Of a stretch of DNA of 64,000 nt, positions 36,471-48,699 are shown piece by piece. Below the pieces are notes generated by a model. It searched no databases, was not told the DNA's origin, and worked only from the letters and a program-made list of their open reading frames with translations. Where the stretch lies: positions 186,001-250,000 of the forward strand of contig PUQB01000273.1 in NCBI GenBank assembly GCA_003024785.1, written 5' to 3'. The stretch comes from Selaginella tamariscina (lineage: Eukaryota > Streptophyta > Lycopodiopsida > Selaginellales > Selaginellaceae). The translations under genes were made by a program, and so were the position numbers. Numbering within the stretch: the first letter of the stretch is position 1; every line of letters begins with the position of its first letter.

Positions 36471-37728
36471 GCCAATAAGGTCACCAAAATCGATTCCCAT
36501 GGCTAACTGTTGAGCTTGGGAGGTGCTATGATCTAGACCTTCCACTTTGGACATGTTGTAGTCCACGTCCCAATATCCTGTAGGTACCTTTTTCCTGCCT
36601 CGCACCCCACCCTCCGGTTGAGGGTGGGTGACGAGGACGGTTCCTCTCGGCTGTCCTTCGGGGGCCCCCTTCGTAGGACCAACATAACGGCTGGTGATGC
36701 ACATACCTTAGCTGAACGGTATTCCCTTGTCCAACAGGCGGCTTGGGCAGGACTATGAGACCCTGCAAAATCCCTTTGTAATGTCAGAACGGTCGTGGTT
36801 GTCAGGGCAAATTTTCCTCACCCCGAGATGGTATCCCTTGTCTCATGGTGGTTGCGACTCTACCATGTGCCCTTGCAAAATCCCTCACATGGTCAATACG
36901 GTCTTGCTCGCTCAGATGGATTTCCTCACCCTAGGATGAAATCCCCTTGTCCCTTGCCTAGAGTGAGGCCCCCTTGCTGGTACCTCTTCTTAGTCTGTCA
37001 CTCATCAACGTCCAAATCGTTTGTCCATGTGTAACTCGACCTTCCGAAGCCTCGAGCTCTGACCCTTGTACTTACCATGACCTACTGCATTGTCCAATTG
37101 GATGAACTCCTGGTGCAAAGGTTGTTTTCTTAATAATTCGTGCCCTCCCTATGGGGCCTTTTGGATGAGGCTCTTTCTCCCCTCTTTTTGGGCATCCACG
37201 GTCCACCCACCTTACCCTAGTGGGTGACAGCAGCCCTAGGTTTTTACCTTGTGTCCCTCGTAGCGTTGGCCACGCAGAACCTCTGGCTCTCGTCCCCCGT
37301 TGCTATCTATGGTAATTTTGCCGCCTCAAGATTCCTACCTCCAACGCAGCCTTCCCTCTCTTGGGTTCTCTTGTGCAGGCTCCTCCTCGGGATATACTTG
37401 TCGAACACATGTTCGGCTCTCCGATGTGAGGCTATCATAATTGTCACTTTCACCTACATCAAGAGGGGGTGGAGGGCTTCCATCATCCTACCATCTGTCC
37501 CACTCTGCATTGTAGGTCATTGCCGGGCAGGGTTGTGCATCCAAGTGCTGCTCATTCCCACACACTCCTACACATGGAATGACATATGGACATGCTGTGA
37601 GTTTTCATACCTTTCTTTATCATCTACGGCTTGCGACTACCTTTGATGATGTTGTGCTGAGTTGACCGCTTCTTGGAGGTTCGGCCATGTGGTGTTTGCA
37701 CGTTTCTTTAGATAGGTGAGGTAGGGGC

Positions 37729-38457
37729 TGTTAAAGGTAAAATATTAAGAGCATAGGACATCCTATTGTAGAGAGAATAAGGGTAGGAAGGTTGTAGTAA
37801 GCATGGAAGGAAAGAAAGGCTGTGAAGGAGGAAAATCCTTACCGAGAGGAAAAGGTGTGTAAGAAAGAGGAAAGAAAGGCTGTGAAGGAGGAAAATCCTT
37901 ACAGGAAAAGGTGAGTAAGGAAAAGGAAAAGAAAATCTCGTAAAGGAAAAGGATGACGTGGCGAGAGGAAGGGTATTTAAGGGTAGTTAGGGCAAAGGGG
38001 AAGGGGTCTCCAGAAGGGTCTCCATAAGAAGTTCTAACAGGAGAGAGGGTCTCCATTTGAAGTTTTAGCAGGAGATAAAGGTTCTCTACACTTTGTCTTT
38101 TGTATTCATGTTAGTAATGAAAGGTGCATATTAGAGAATCTTGTGTGTGTGTATGTTGCTCTCAATGAATGGATCTAACAAGGCAATAGCCAAAATCCGT
38201 TCTTGCCCTTGACTTTGGAGACCAGTCATAGTGGCACTGGGAGAAGTCTGATATATATATACAGATATATTGAGAGTTGAGAAAGGAAAGGGTGTAGCTT
38301 TCCTGTACGTTGTAAGAAAGGTTTCCTGTCTGCGTGAAGGAAACAGGTTAAATAGGAAAAGGTGAGGCAGAGAGCCCTTTTCCTGTTTAACAGGGGCCAA
38401 CTGTGGCAATTGTGGTACCTCTATGCCCTCCATTAACCTCTCTCAACTAGCTTAACA
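37729..38457 (+). repeat. putative solo LTR nested in family C element
   Basis: Begins TGTTAA and ends TTAACA, perfect 6-bp inverted ends with TG...CA. Inside are a TATTTAAGGG box (about 37972) and a TTTGTATTCATGTTAGTAATG stretch typical of R/U5. It also has a duplicated segment GAAAGAAAGGCTGTGAAGG (about 37811 and 37871). No matching 5-bp target duplication was found (GGGGC on the left, CATCC on the right). Strand is chosen from the TATA position. Confidence 0.45.
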
Positions 38458-38604
38458 CATCCTCCTGACAACTGGTACTCGCAGATCTCCAGTTGTTCAA
38501 ATGAGTTAATCCCGACCTTCGGTCTCTCCTTCAGGCCACAACTTTGCTTGCTATGATGAACTCCATCTGTGTGTAATTACAATTTCTTTATGGTCGCCAC
38601 AAAA

Positions 38605-39254
38605 TGGTCGTCGGGGACTCCACATGCTAGATGTGCTTGGTGGTTGCCAAGACATTGTTAGTAAAATCCAGTCTGGGAGTCCACACGATGAGCTGGACTT
38701 TACCTTGGAGCACTGGAAGGTGCTATGGTGGCCTCTACCCAGACAACATGAGGCCCATGTACAAGTGAGTAAGTGTTGTTGTTTCCTTGTTGGTATACCG
38801 TTGGACTATGAGTGGAGCAAGAGGAGAGTAACTAGGAGAGGTGATGGACAAAAGGAAGCTATATATATATTGCCTGTTCGAATACAATGTGGCCCTAGAG
38901 AAGGTGGAGCAAGATACAAAGAAGAAGACAGACTAGAAGGACCCAACCCACTATCAACCTTCATGCTTATATAGTGGGTTGGCCAATACTAAACCCTAGG
39001 TCCATGTGGCACTTTCCTACTGGTTTGCCACCCTATGACATAGTTTTGCCTATAGCATTTATGTGCCTCCCTCACACGTGCTGTCATGAGTACTTGGTAG
39101 TTAATCCAGACAATTGGATCTATGTCTTTGTTAAGCATTGCCTGACAGTTGTCGTTGTCAGTCATACCTATTGTACCTTCCCCATTGGCCGCTCCGTCCC
39201 ATCGCTCGTTCGTGCCAGCTGGAGGTTTGACAATGGTCAAACCACCATCAACCA
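38605..39254 (-). repeat. LTR of gypsy family C, copy C4 (5' LTR)
   Basis: On the plus strand it starts TGGTCGTC and ends CATCAACCA, matching the reversed ends of C1. The TATA core lies at 38965-38974 in the context AACCCACTATATAAGC (sense). Upstream of TATA it aligns with C2 and C3. It has a CTATATATATATTGCC segment downstream of TATA where C2 also has a TA tract. Confidence 0.7.
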
Positions 39255-42200
39255 GTAATGGATAATGAGTCATTACAATTTTCTACAAGATTTTTGGGAC
39301 TAAAAGAAGTTGGTCATTGTCATGTTGGCCAATAAAGAATAACCTTAATGATTGTGGAAGCCACACAATTTGCTAAGGATGCAATATCATATTGGTGGTA
39401 AGTCGGTTTTGTTTGCTATAGTGAACACAATAGACATAAATGTTTGCTTCTCTCTTATATAGTTGATGAAAGAAGGTGTAATGTTTGTGGAAAATCATAA
39501 GAAAAATAGACATCAAAAAAAATACTTTATTTGGAATCATTCAAGTATAATGTATTGAAAAAAGGTAAAATTTTTATTACTCATTTGCTTTTCTTAACGT
39601 GCCATTTTAATTATATGTTTCAATAATGTGTTATATAAGGATAAATATATTTAAGTATCATTTCCTTTAAAAAATAAAACAACATCATAAATTAACATTT
39701 TAAGTACAAGAGTTAATAAACTAGCAAAAAACTATCATATCACATAAATTCATGTCAAAAGAGAAAATTGTTATTTCTTGAAAAAACAAAAACAATAAAC
39801 CAACAATTTCAATGGAAATTACTGATTTTTCATGCTAAAACTACTTGTTCATTCATATGCAAGGTTTATATACAAACTTACCATATACTTATTCCTTTGA
39901 TCTATTATATATAGGCTTCATTAAATTGAACACCACAAGTACCATGGCCAAAAGAAGTATGTGAAGTTCTACCAGTAATGCATTATATCACTTGTTTTAT
40001 ATTTTGTAAAAGGTGTAAAACTATTATTAAGATATGTCTATATAAATTTAGTTCAAAATATTGGCTTATAAATAAAACTATAATATATAAACATTGTTAT
40101 TTAGAAAGATAAGTTTGTTTTTAACTAAAAATTAATTTTAATATGTGTTATAACAACTAAAATTTTGACACAAAATATTGTGATTTTAGATTCTAAAGTG
40201 TTTTCATGCCCTATTTTAAGTTAAAGGATAGAAGTATTATAATAAATCATTAATATTCAAGTGTATTTATGTTGTATCAAAGTAAATAAAGAGGGTTAAA
40301 TCAATTAGTATCCACTTGTTAAATAAGCTACTTCTATAAAAGAGAGTTATTTTTCACAGTTGTATTGCATGTTGTATGCTTTTTTGTATAGTTCTATACA
40401 GTACAAACAAAATGTGTGACTTTGTACAAAAGTGTCATTTTAAGCGCCGAAGGTGTCATACTCCTCGAGGACATGTTCATGACATACAAATTTTGTTCTC
40501 CAAACTATTACAATGTTATATATATTTGTAGATGTTGGTGCTTAGGACAATAGTTTCAATAGAGACAACTAGAAGGGCAGCAGATCCTATTTCATTAATT
40601 GCCCAACTATAAACCAAGAGCTTATTATTGACAATTTTAAAAAGTATATGACATAAGTTCAAGAATCAATGCCAAAAAAATCTCAATAAGTAAATGGTTA
40701 CTTACAATTATGGTTGACAATTGATAAATTATTGTCGGGAGTTAAAAGGGCTTATTATCACACATATAAAATTAGAACACTTTTCTAAAACAAAGGTGAT
40801 ATGAAGAGATTAAAACTATGTTAATGAATACGAATAATGTAAAAGCCAATGGCAATGTGAAAGTACAAACCCCACATTTTTTTAAATAAAAAATCAGAAA
40901 CCTAAATCAAAAATTTAAATGTTGTTAGGATCTTAAGAAGTTGATGATCATCCTCATTATCTAGACTCTTATTTTTTTCATTAATATTTTATCTCCTTTT
41001 GATTTGGCCAATTGCTCTTTCTATACATCCTTCTACAACTAAGTATGACATGCATTTAAAAGAATAAACTATAAAAGCTTTTATAATTAAAATAATTAAC
41101 TCCATGGTAAGATGATTTAACAATAAAGATATGTGTACCACTTATTTTGATACTATAACATATAAAAACCCATAGAGGTGTTCAAACTCTCTTAATATTT
41201 ATTAGAATCGCTCATTAGTAAGCCATAAAATATAATATTTAACTAATTCTTCACAAATAAAATAATAAAATAAGAACTTTGTGATTGCAACTCTACATAT
41301 TGGCTTTAAATAAGAAGAATATAAATATATACCTATAGTGAAATTAATCATTAAAAAACTTGTTAATCTTAAACCATATCTCTCTCGAGTGATCACAAAT
41401 GGCACATCCAAAATATTCTTCTTTTGTTTCTTTTGTACATAGTAAAATATATCTTTATAAAAAATGTTAAACTTATAAAATCAATGCTCTTGCAAAATGG
41501 ATAATATATTCTTGATGTTCAAAACTAGTTAGCCACTCAACAATTTTTAGGTCACATGTTTTACTTCTTATTATAGCTCTTCCCCATGTATCATTAACAA
41601 CCATTTTAGAATATATACATTTGTTGTATATTGTCCCAAATAAAATCTCTTAGCGAGTATCGATTTCCTCATGTCAGACTTAAAACATAAATGTTGGGTT
41701 TAACCTTAATTTTAAAGCCTACCATATAGTGCTACCCTTAAATCTTTAGACGATAATGAAAATATTAACAATGATACATATTAAATACCTCTTTATCAAA
41801 TGCTAATATGTCATCAACTCCAAGCTCTCACCATCTTTAAATCTAAATTTATTTATTTTCTTTTTTTTAATTTCAATATTGTATTGTGTTGTTAATTTTT
41901 TAAACTTACTTTTTAAAGATTTCAAATCGAAGAGAACAACCAATTGTAATCATTTTATTTAATATGTATATTACAACTTATGGTGTACTTTCATACTTTC
42001 AAACTTGTTATCCAATTCAATTCTATAAATAAAATTTATTTAAAAAATGACAAACACACACACCTAAAAGTGATAAGAAATATCATTTTATATTTTAAAG
42101 AAATGTTTAATACCATTTACATTTGTATCATTTCTCCATCGATGTCTTTGGTTTAACAAAATACATTGGGATTGTTTTTTGTTTAAGAATGAAGATTTTC

Positions 42201-43104
42201 TAGTCTTTTGTTTGCTAAGATCCTTCATGATTAGATGGTCATCCATGTTTCTTTGCATTTTCTATTAATTTTGATCATCATGGTTCTTCTTTATGATAAG
42301 CCCTAATTAAAAATCCTTAGTAAAGGCTGATACATAAAATAATCCAATCTCAAACATAAAATCTTCTTGGTCATCTTCATGTGTTTAAACCAAAAAGATT
42401 TTTAAGTTGTCATGTGAAAGTTTATATTTTTTTAAGCATGTGAAATAATTTTATAATGTGTGAACTTAATAAATTGTTTAGTTATACCTAAATGCAAAGG
42501 AGGAGAGTTTGATGTTTGAAGCCCTTGTATAATATTGAATTGATTTTCACAATAGTAATATAAAAAGTTCTCTCTTAAAGTAAATTGAGACTATCAATAT
42601 TAATTATTTATATATATTATTTTTATAGAATATTGGATTAATCTAATGCATCCATTTGAATCAATGATTATTATTAGCTAGTTTATTATTTATTACTTCG
42701 TTCAATGTTCATGTGGTTTTCTAATCTAGACCCTCAAAATTTTAAAAATTGGTACATATAAATATCATATCACCACATACACATATTACATTAATATGTA
42801 AATTTACACAAAATATTATTATTAAAATACTAGTACACATGCCCATTGTTGATAGATTATTTTAATAATTTATTAATCTTATCTTTAACTCTTAACTTAA
42901 TTATTATTATTAACTGAGTTTATCCTATGTCTAACCTTAATTATATAATGACTCTTAATCTAACTTGGTGAGTTTATTCCTAAATTTAATTATTTAACCA
43001 TGTTATTATCCTTAATCTGGTGAATTTGTTGTAATCCTTAATAATCCTTAAAAAATGTCATAAGTATGTGGCATATACCAATCCTTATGTTAAGAAAGGC
43101 ATTA
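39255..43104. other. AT-rich intergenic region
   Basis: No gene could be supported. Open frames are short and very AT-rich. The only hint of coding is a minus-strand stretch at 40930-41070 (see separate entry). Confidence 0.5.
40930..41070 (-). pseudogene. possible DDE transposase fragment (PIF/Harbinger-like)
   Basis: Minus-strand reading gives SYLVVEGCIERAIGQIKRR, then after a stop NINEKNKSLDNEDDH. The IERAxGxxKRR pattern resembles the last catalytic helix of PIF/Harbinger (DDE_Tnp_4) transposases. No other motif, terminal repeat or target duplication was found, so this is weak. Confidence 0.25.
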
Positions 43105-44697
43105 TGAGCTTTTTTCATATAGGTTTGCAAAACAAACTCGTCTTTCCACATATTAGCTTCATATGCAGCAACTTTGAGACGTAGATTTCCGAAGTTCTAA
43201 TGGAACCATTGCATTTGTTAGTCCCAATAATTTTCAACAGGGCTTCATTGCTCCAGATTGATGTCATGAATATTACAATTAAGTTTTAAAATAATTTGCT
43301 TCATTTTAATTTATAATAAATATTAATGTTAAAATTAAAATTATTCTCAATTTATTAAGTTTTTTCAAGTGTGGAGAAGTTTGATAAGGTTACTTATGTA
43401 AGTATAGATATAGAATTTAAAATAAAATTGTATTTAAAATAGAAATTTAATTGTTATAAATTTATGGTAAATATGAAGGTATATCTGTAATTTTCCCTAC
43501 CATTCACACAGACATATATGCATCACAAGAATTTACACCTAGGCTTATCCGTCACTCACTCCTATATTAACCATGTATGTTCACACACCAAATGCACATA
43601 CGCTATCTAAACTTTAAACAATATTTATATGTATGAATGGTATTAATTCCGAAATTTAAACCAGCTTTAACAAGAACTAATTACTATATTTATAACAAGT
43701 TCTGGGAGTAAGTCGAAATGTGTTCCCGTGAAGAAAACTTCTTCTAGACTATCCTAAGGAATTTAAAAGTTGTACAGTCGTGCTATATTTTCGTGGAACA
43801 GTTTATCAGTAACATTCATGCACATATATTGGTGGGACGTGTACTGCCCTGCCGTAACAAATACCTTCAAACTTTGCAGCTTCTTCGTTTGCCCCGTGCT
43901 GTCCTTGCTAACTCTGCCTTCAGTTTCTGTGCTCGCATAAACATGGTGTATGCATTATATACCCATGCATATGCGATGCATTGAAGACACATGCATTTAC
44001 ACCCATATCCATATATATATATATATAATATAGACAGAGAGACAGAGAAAGAGAGAGAGAGACGGCACACGCATGCATCCATAAGTATAGTTTGGTCTAA
44101 TACGTACATGTAGATACGATTATCAATGTATGTGATACATATAGAGATAGCATGTGTGTACATACACACAAACAGGTCTACGCAAGGTAAACAAATTTCA
44201 TAATCATTCATAAATGTCTTGGTATGATTAGTATATGTATGCAAATATGTGTATGCCTAAATATTTCATACATGTATTATGTATGTACGTACACACCTTG
44301 AGCTCGCCTTTAGTTCTTTCTCTGTATCCACGAAACGCTCATATAACTGGTAAATAGTGTGCTTCATCAGGATTACTAACAACTGCAAGAACATGTTTTA
44401 TTTCCATAGTCTGCTTTCTGGTGCACTGGTGCTCCTACTGCCAAATATACATGCCATGCTATCTTACAAGTGGTTATGGATATACAGGTACTTATATGCT
44501 TGTGTATACAGTTCATATACTATATATAACTGTATTATATATTATATAGTAGGATGTCCACACACTTGTGTGTGTTATGTATATATACATAGACTATACA
44601 TGCTAATTATACGCATACACACTTCTACTCACGCTCATTCTCTGTAGAGCCAACATGGTCATTGCAAGCCCATCTGCTTTCTGCATTGACTCTGTAA
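43105..44697 (-). pseudogene. copy 2B: decayed 5' half of the SAM/HSP20 family gene
   Basis: Minus-strand segments match exons 2-5 of copy 1A in order: about 44697-44640 (GTTACAGAGTC, GCAGATGGGCTTG-like), about 44400-44298 (coiled-coil exon ending at GCTCAAGG), 43935-43866 (KLKAELART, ending at GTTTGAAGG), and 43270-43105 (SAM exon, with TSEIYVSKLLHM in place of SEIDGSTLLHM). Intron sequence is also conserved near 43660-43760 and 10880-10985. An AT-hook exon was not found. It lies downstream of copy 2A on the same strand. Confidence 0.65.
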
Positions 44698-45721
44698 CGT
44701 GGATTAAAGATTGTTTATGAACCTGTGACTGTGTATGTACGTACATATGTACACGAAAGAAATGCATATATGCCTGTTGCCTTGAATGTTCATATGTACA
44801 TCAGTTTTCTACATGTTATCAAAATTGTGTGTGCACACTTACAAGAACACTTCTATGTAAGAAGAAATGCTAAATACACTTTACATACAAAAAAAAAAAA
44901 AACAGATGTATATTTGAAATAAAAATAATTTTGAGTTTAATTTATTTAATGCATTATATATAATAAAATTTATACAGTCATTCTCTCACACAAGTAATTC
45001 TGGACTTGCATATAGTGTAGGTGCACTGATTTTGTGGATTTTTATGTTTGGGATATTCAATATTTATATGTTTTATTTTTTCTAGTAGATTAAATAGAGT
45101 TTAAGATATATAATGGTATTTTTATGTATATAAATTTTTATTTTTTTTATTAATATATAAAATAATATTAAATAACTTAAAAAACAAACCGTAATTTAAA
45201 TTTAAAGTTTCAAAGCGGTCCGGAAAACCTACAGAGTTCTAAATCATAAGGAAATCCCACCAAAAAAACCCATGGAATCCCACTGTATAAAATACAATGA
45301 CAACTCTAGCATACACACACACACAAAATATAATGCATATTTTAAGAGTTATCAATGTCTTTTTTATGCTTCAACAATACGAATGTGTGCATGTGTGTTA
45401 TAACCTGGATCACTTAAAAAATTGCACCTAGTAAATGTTGCCTATTGCATTTGACATGGCATCGTGTTGAATAATTTGTTAAAATTATAAGTGTGATAAT
45501 TAATATAACGTTATGATATTATAAAATAATCAGAAATTTATATTACTTATTTACTTGAATTATTATGATAGTTTTCTGAACTTTAATAAATAAATTATAA
45601 ATAAAAACAAATCGCCATATTAAAATCTTTTACGCTCATGTCTTCTCAGCACACCTATACGTTACCTAAATCAAAGTAACAGACACAAACCAAACTAAAA
45701 TTTGCAAAGAGGGAGGGGCAG

Positions 45722-46109
45722 TCACTCAATCTGAATGGATCTAGGACGTGGCTTTGGCTTTGGAACCTTAGGAATAGTAACGGTAAGCACACCATTGCTA
45801 GTGTCAGCCTCTATATTGTCAAAGTCGATGAACTCCGGCAGCTTGAACCTGCGTAAAAATCCACCGCACAATCTCTCTGCACGGTGCCACACGTCGCATG
45901 CACGTCTCTCTTCCTTCGTATATTTGCCACATATTTGCAAGCATGGACCCTCGTCAACCTCGATCTTCAGCTCTTCTTTGCTCAGGCCTGGAATATTCAC
46001 TTTAAACACATGATCATGTGGGGTTTCCACCCAGTCGACTCTTGCCGAATCTAGAGACTCATCATCGTCGGTGGACAAGGTGGTCCTCTCCTGGATGGAT
46101 ACATTGTTC
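45722..46109 (-). other. alpha-crystallin (HSP20) exon of copy 2A
   Basis: The 129-codon last exon starts after TGCATG...GCAG and reads NNVSIQERTTLSTDDDES, RVDWVETPHDHVFK, then the ACD core. It keeps the P-G-L turn, the EVDEGPCLQICGK strand pair, the WHRAER loop and the terminal NGVLTVTIPK motif. It ends RPRSIQIE with TGA. Against copy 1A the exon is about two-thirds identical by eye and has no frameshift. Confidence 0.85.
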
Positions 46110-47142
46110 CTGCATGTAAAACATACATATATAGCTCCCTTTTTCTCTCTACACACAGTAGCCTATACGTGCAAATAGGTCTATAATAATATCAGGTGGA
46201 TAAATGAGAAAAGCATATGAACAATACGAAGATAGGCGTGTATGTGTTCACTAGAGAAGGAAAGCTTACCCCTCTTTATCCTCATGCTCTCTAGAGAGTG
46301 TGTACTCTCTCCTTCCTTTCTCACCTTCAAAAGACATAAGAACTGAAGTCAACCACACGTATCTCTCTCTATCTATTTATCTGTCTATATATTACCTTGT
46401 AACGTGCCTGCTCGTACTTCCATTGTTCCATGAATTTAACAATGTCTTCGGGGTCCCAGTAGTAAATCACATCTTGCTTAAACAAGTAAGGGTGTATTTC
46501 CTCAAAGTGTTTGTATACAACTTCCCTGTAAGTATACATTTGAATATTATGTACTATATACATTAACTACCATATAAAAATATATTGATGTGCATATGTA
46601 AACGCACACCATGTGTGTTATGTGTATGTGTGGACCTGCAGTAGCTTCTCAACTTCTCCTTGTCATTCTCCGCCATTATAAAACCACGGTGAGTAAGACA
46701 CCAGCTACGAACATGGTCCTGGTTTATCTTACATGTTGAGTGTAATTCTGGATGATGCTCCGCTAAGAAAGATTTGCGTATGGCACGATTGTATGTTGGA
46801 CTCGCATCGTCACTATATACATCTGTGATGTACAAATACATGACTACATAACTCACATATGAATGTGTGTATGTGGTCATACACAAGCTTGCTTTATATA
46901 CATGTTATTTATGTTGTTTGGATATGTATCTATATATATGTAGTATATGTATATGCACTATAGTGACATACATATATGTACTATATGGATAGTGCAGTTC
47001 TATTGCATAATTATTTGCATACACACACACATGCTAGTTTATACTTATTACAATATGCTTCTGCTGTGTTTCTTGCCATATCAGTTACAAAGTACCTATG
47101 TACATACACATATAATGTGTATGTACGCATGTGTCATGTGCA

Positions 47143-47178
<36 letters not shown>

Positions 47179-47951
47179 TGTATGTATACCTGTTAGATCA
47201 ACTTTGTTTGATTTCTTGTTTATTGCTCGGGCTCCTTCTATTGCCTTTGTAACCTTGGGGGTTTGTTGTTGAGATTTAGCTTTCCCTTTTGAAGCCTTGT
47301 TGTTTGCTTTCTTCGTCACAGTTGGAACCTTATTCTTTGTTTCTGGAGGTTTTGTAATTCTCCACGTTAACTGCCTGCTTGTTGATAAGTTTTCCTGTAA
47401 ATTTATACCCAATTAGTCATATCTTGTACACACGCGTGCGCGTGTACATGCACATGAATTATAGGCTCCACCTTGTTGATGAGTACGTCCTGCAGATAAA
47501 AACCAGTTAAGAATACTCCTCCACGTGTAGATGTATAAAATATATATATAGAACTACTTACCTTGCGAGCTTCAGGTACGGCAGTCGGACGTTGGCCAGC
47601 ATTCTCACTCCCTGCTTACAAGATAAACATTTATCTAGATACTTAATCTAGATGAACACTCTGTCGTTTTATATCCTTTTGTATCTGTGGATGTTTGACT
47701 CTCTCTCTCAAACACACACACACACACAGACACACACAAAGCTTACTTGCAAGCTCCTTAACTCTTTCATCTAGTTTCAACCTCTTATGCAAAGGCTCAA
47801 TGGCAAACTCCTCTTTCCACAAGTCAACATTCATATGCAGCACAGTTGAGCCATCAATTTGCGAAGATCTAATAGAATCGTTGTACATGTTTGTACCCAG
47901 AGTGCTCTCTACAATTTTCACCACGTCTTCGTTGTTCCAGCTGGATGCCAT
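45722..47951 (-). CDS. copy 2A: SAM and alpha-crystallin (HSP20) domain fusion protein, eight exons
   Basis: Eight exons join with matching phases: 47951-47747, 47611-47562, 47489-47472, 47394-47190, 46822-46636, 46525-46396, 46319-46270 and 46109-45722. They total 1233 nt, 410 codons plus stop, with no internal stop. Splice sites are GT/AG, and one exon is only 18 nt (DVLINK). Exon 1 is a SAM domain (SSWNNEDVVKIVESTLG, SQIDGSTVLHM, HKRLKLDERVKELA). Exon 4 is Lys-rich and basic (KKANNKASKGKAKSQQQ). Exons 5-6 carry two unknown conserved segments (SFLAEHHPELHSTCKIN; EDIVKFMEQWKYEQARYK). Exon 8 is an alpha-crystallin domain (VFKVNIPGLSKEELKIEVDE, WHRAERLCGGFLRRF, NGVLTVTIPKVPK). The start is the first ATG in the SAM exon; copy 1A has more exons upstream, which are missing here. 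SAM should oligomerise and the HSP20 fold should dimerise or bind clients. A role as chaperone or chromatin adaptor is inference. Confidence 0.72.
47148..47187. repeat. (GTAT)n microsatellite at the donor side of copy 2A exon 4
   Basis: About nine ATGT units lie directly downstream (sense) of the exon 4 donor G|GTATAC. Length change here could alter donor context. Confidence 0.9.
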
Positions 47952-48409
47952 GTCCTGAACCATTAAGCTATTAATAATACTTAAACACAATTACATATGA
48001 ACATGAGCATACAATGACTATTATCATAAATAGAGTCAATATCATGTCACCAGTATCTTGTCTTGCACCAAAGGCAGCTTAAACTGTACTTAAATTACAC
48101 ACACATACACACAGACACAGACACAGACGCATAACAGCATCTACATACAGCACTAAGGTATCTGTACAGTGCGTTATGTAAGTTCAACTAAGTATCTCAA
48201 AATGAAGCGACTAATAATTTGTGTATAATGTGTTATAGAATGATCTGTAAAAACCAACTATAAATAAATATATATTTCACTAGATGAATATTAAGCTACA
48301 ATAAGTGAATATTCCTTGATAATATATATATAATATATATATATATATCAGCTATGACATAACTATTACTAGAAAAGAAACATAATGGATGTCAATGTAT
48401 GTATAACAC

Positions 48410-48431
48410 ACACACACACACACACACACAT
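48410..48431. repeat. (CA)n microsatellite
   Basis: About eleven CA units in the 5' flank of copy 2A. Confidence 0.9.
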
Positions 48432-48539
48432 ATTATATACTCTGGTGGACATGTATGAGAGTATTTATACACATTGATAGCAAACAGGAAGATATCTCAT
48501 TATTATTAAGATATTAGACTACAAATCCGAAGAGCCATA

Positions 48540-48690
48540 CCTCGAATCCGCAGCTATAGATGATATAAGATAGCGCTTAATAAGAGCCCTAGTCTGGGAA
48601 ATAGGTCGGGATTTAATTCCTAGCCGGACCCCTTAGAATATTCCAAAGCATCTAGGAAGGTAGACAGGTGGCATTCAGCTATGCATCATA
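48540..48690 (-). other. conserved intron-4 relic upstream of copy 2A
   Basis: The stretch with GGTCGGGATTTAATTCC and CCTTAGAATATTCC matches intron sequence of copy 1A (about 10905-10965, GAGTCGGGAATTCATTCCCGG) and 2B (about 43705-43765). It shows that 2A once continued upstream into the coiled-coil exons. Those exons are absent right of 48700, so copy 2A is 5'-truncated relative to 1A. Confidence 0.55.
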
Positions 48691-48699
48691 ATATTATTA

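Larger units (their letters stand above)
32645..38604 (-). mobile_element. internal region of minus-strand family C element, gag remnants only
   Basis: This region lies between LTR C3 (left) and LTR C4 (right), both minus strand. Gag is recognisable at 36470-35600. From 35600 to 32645 no protease, RT or integrase motif was seen; minus-strand reading gives only broken frames, such as one with RWLANDLCRALEEV near 33060. A possible tRNA-type primer site TGGCGACC starts about four bases inside LTR C4 at 38599 on the minus strand; such TGGCGAC sites are common in plant Tat/Athila elements. A separate LTR (37729-38457) is nested within. Confidence 0.6.

Noticed and set aside
38458-38604. 3' end of a copia element next to the solo LTR
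   Set aside because: The stretch fits better as the 5' leader of the family C element, since it lies just inside LTR C4 and begins with a TGGCGACC site. No copia protein motif is readable.
41202-41411. 69-codon minus-strand ORF with hydrophobic residues
   Set aside because: AT-rich composition alone gives Phe/Ile/Tyr-rich frames; no motif.
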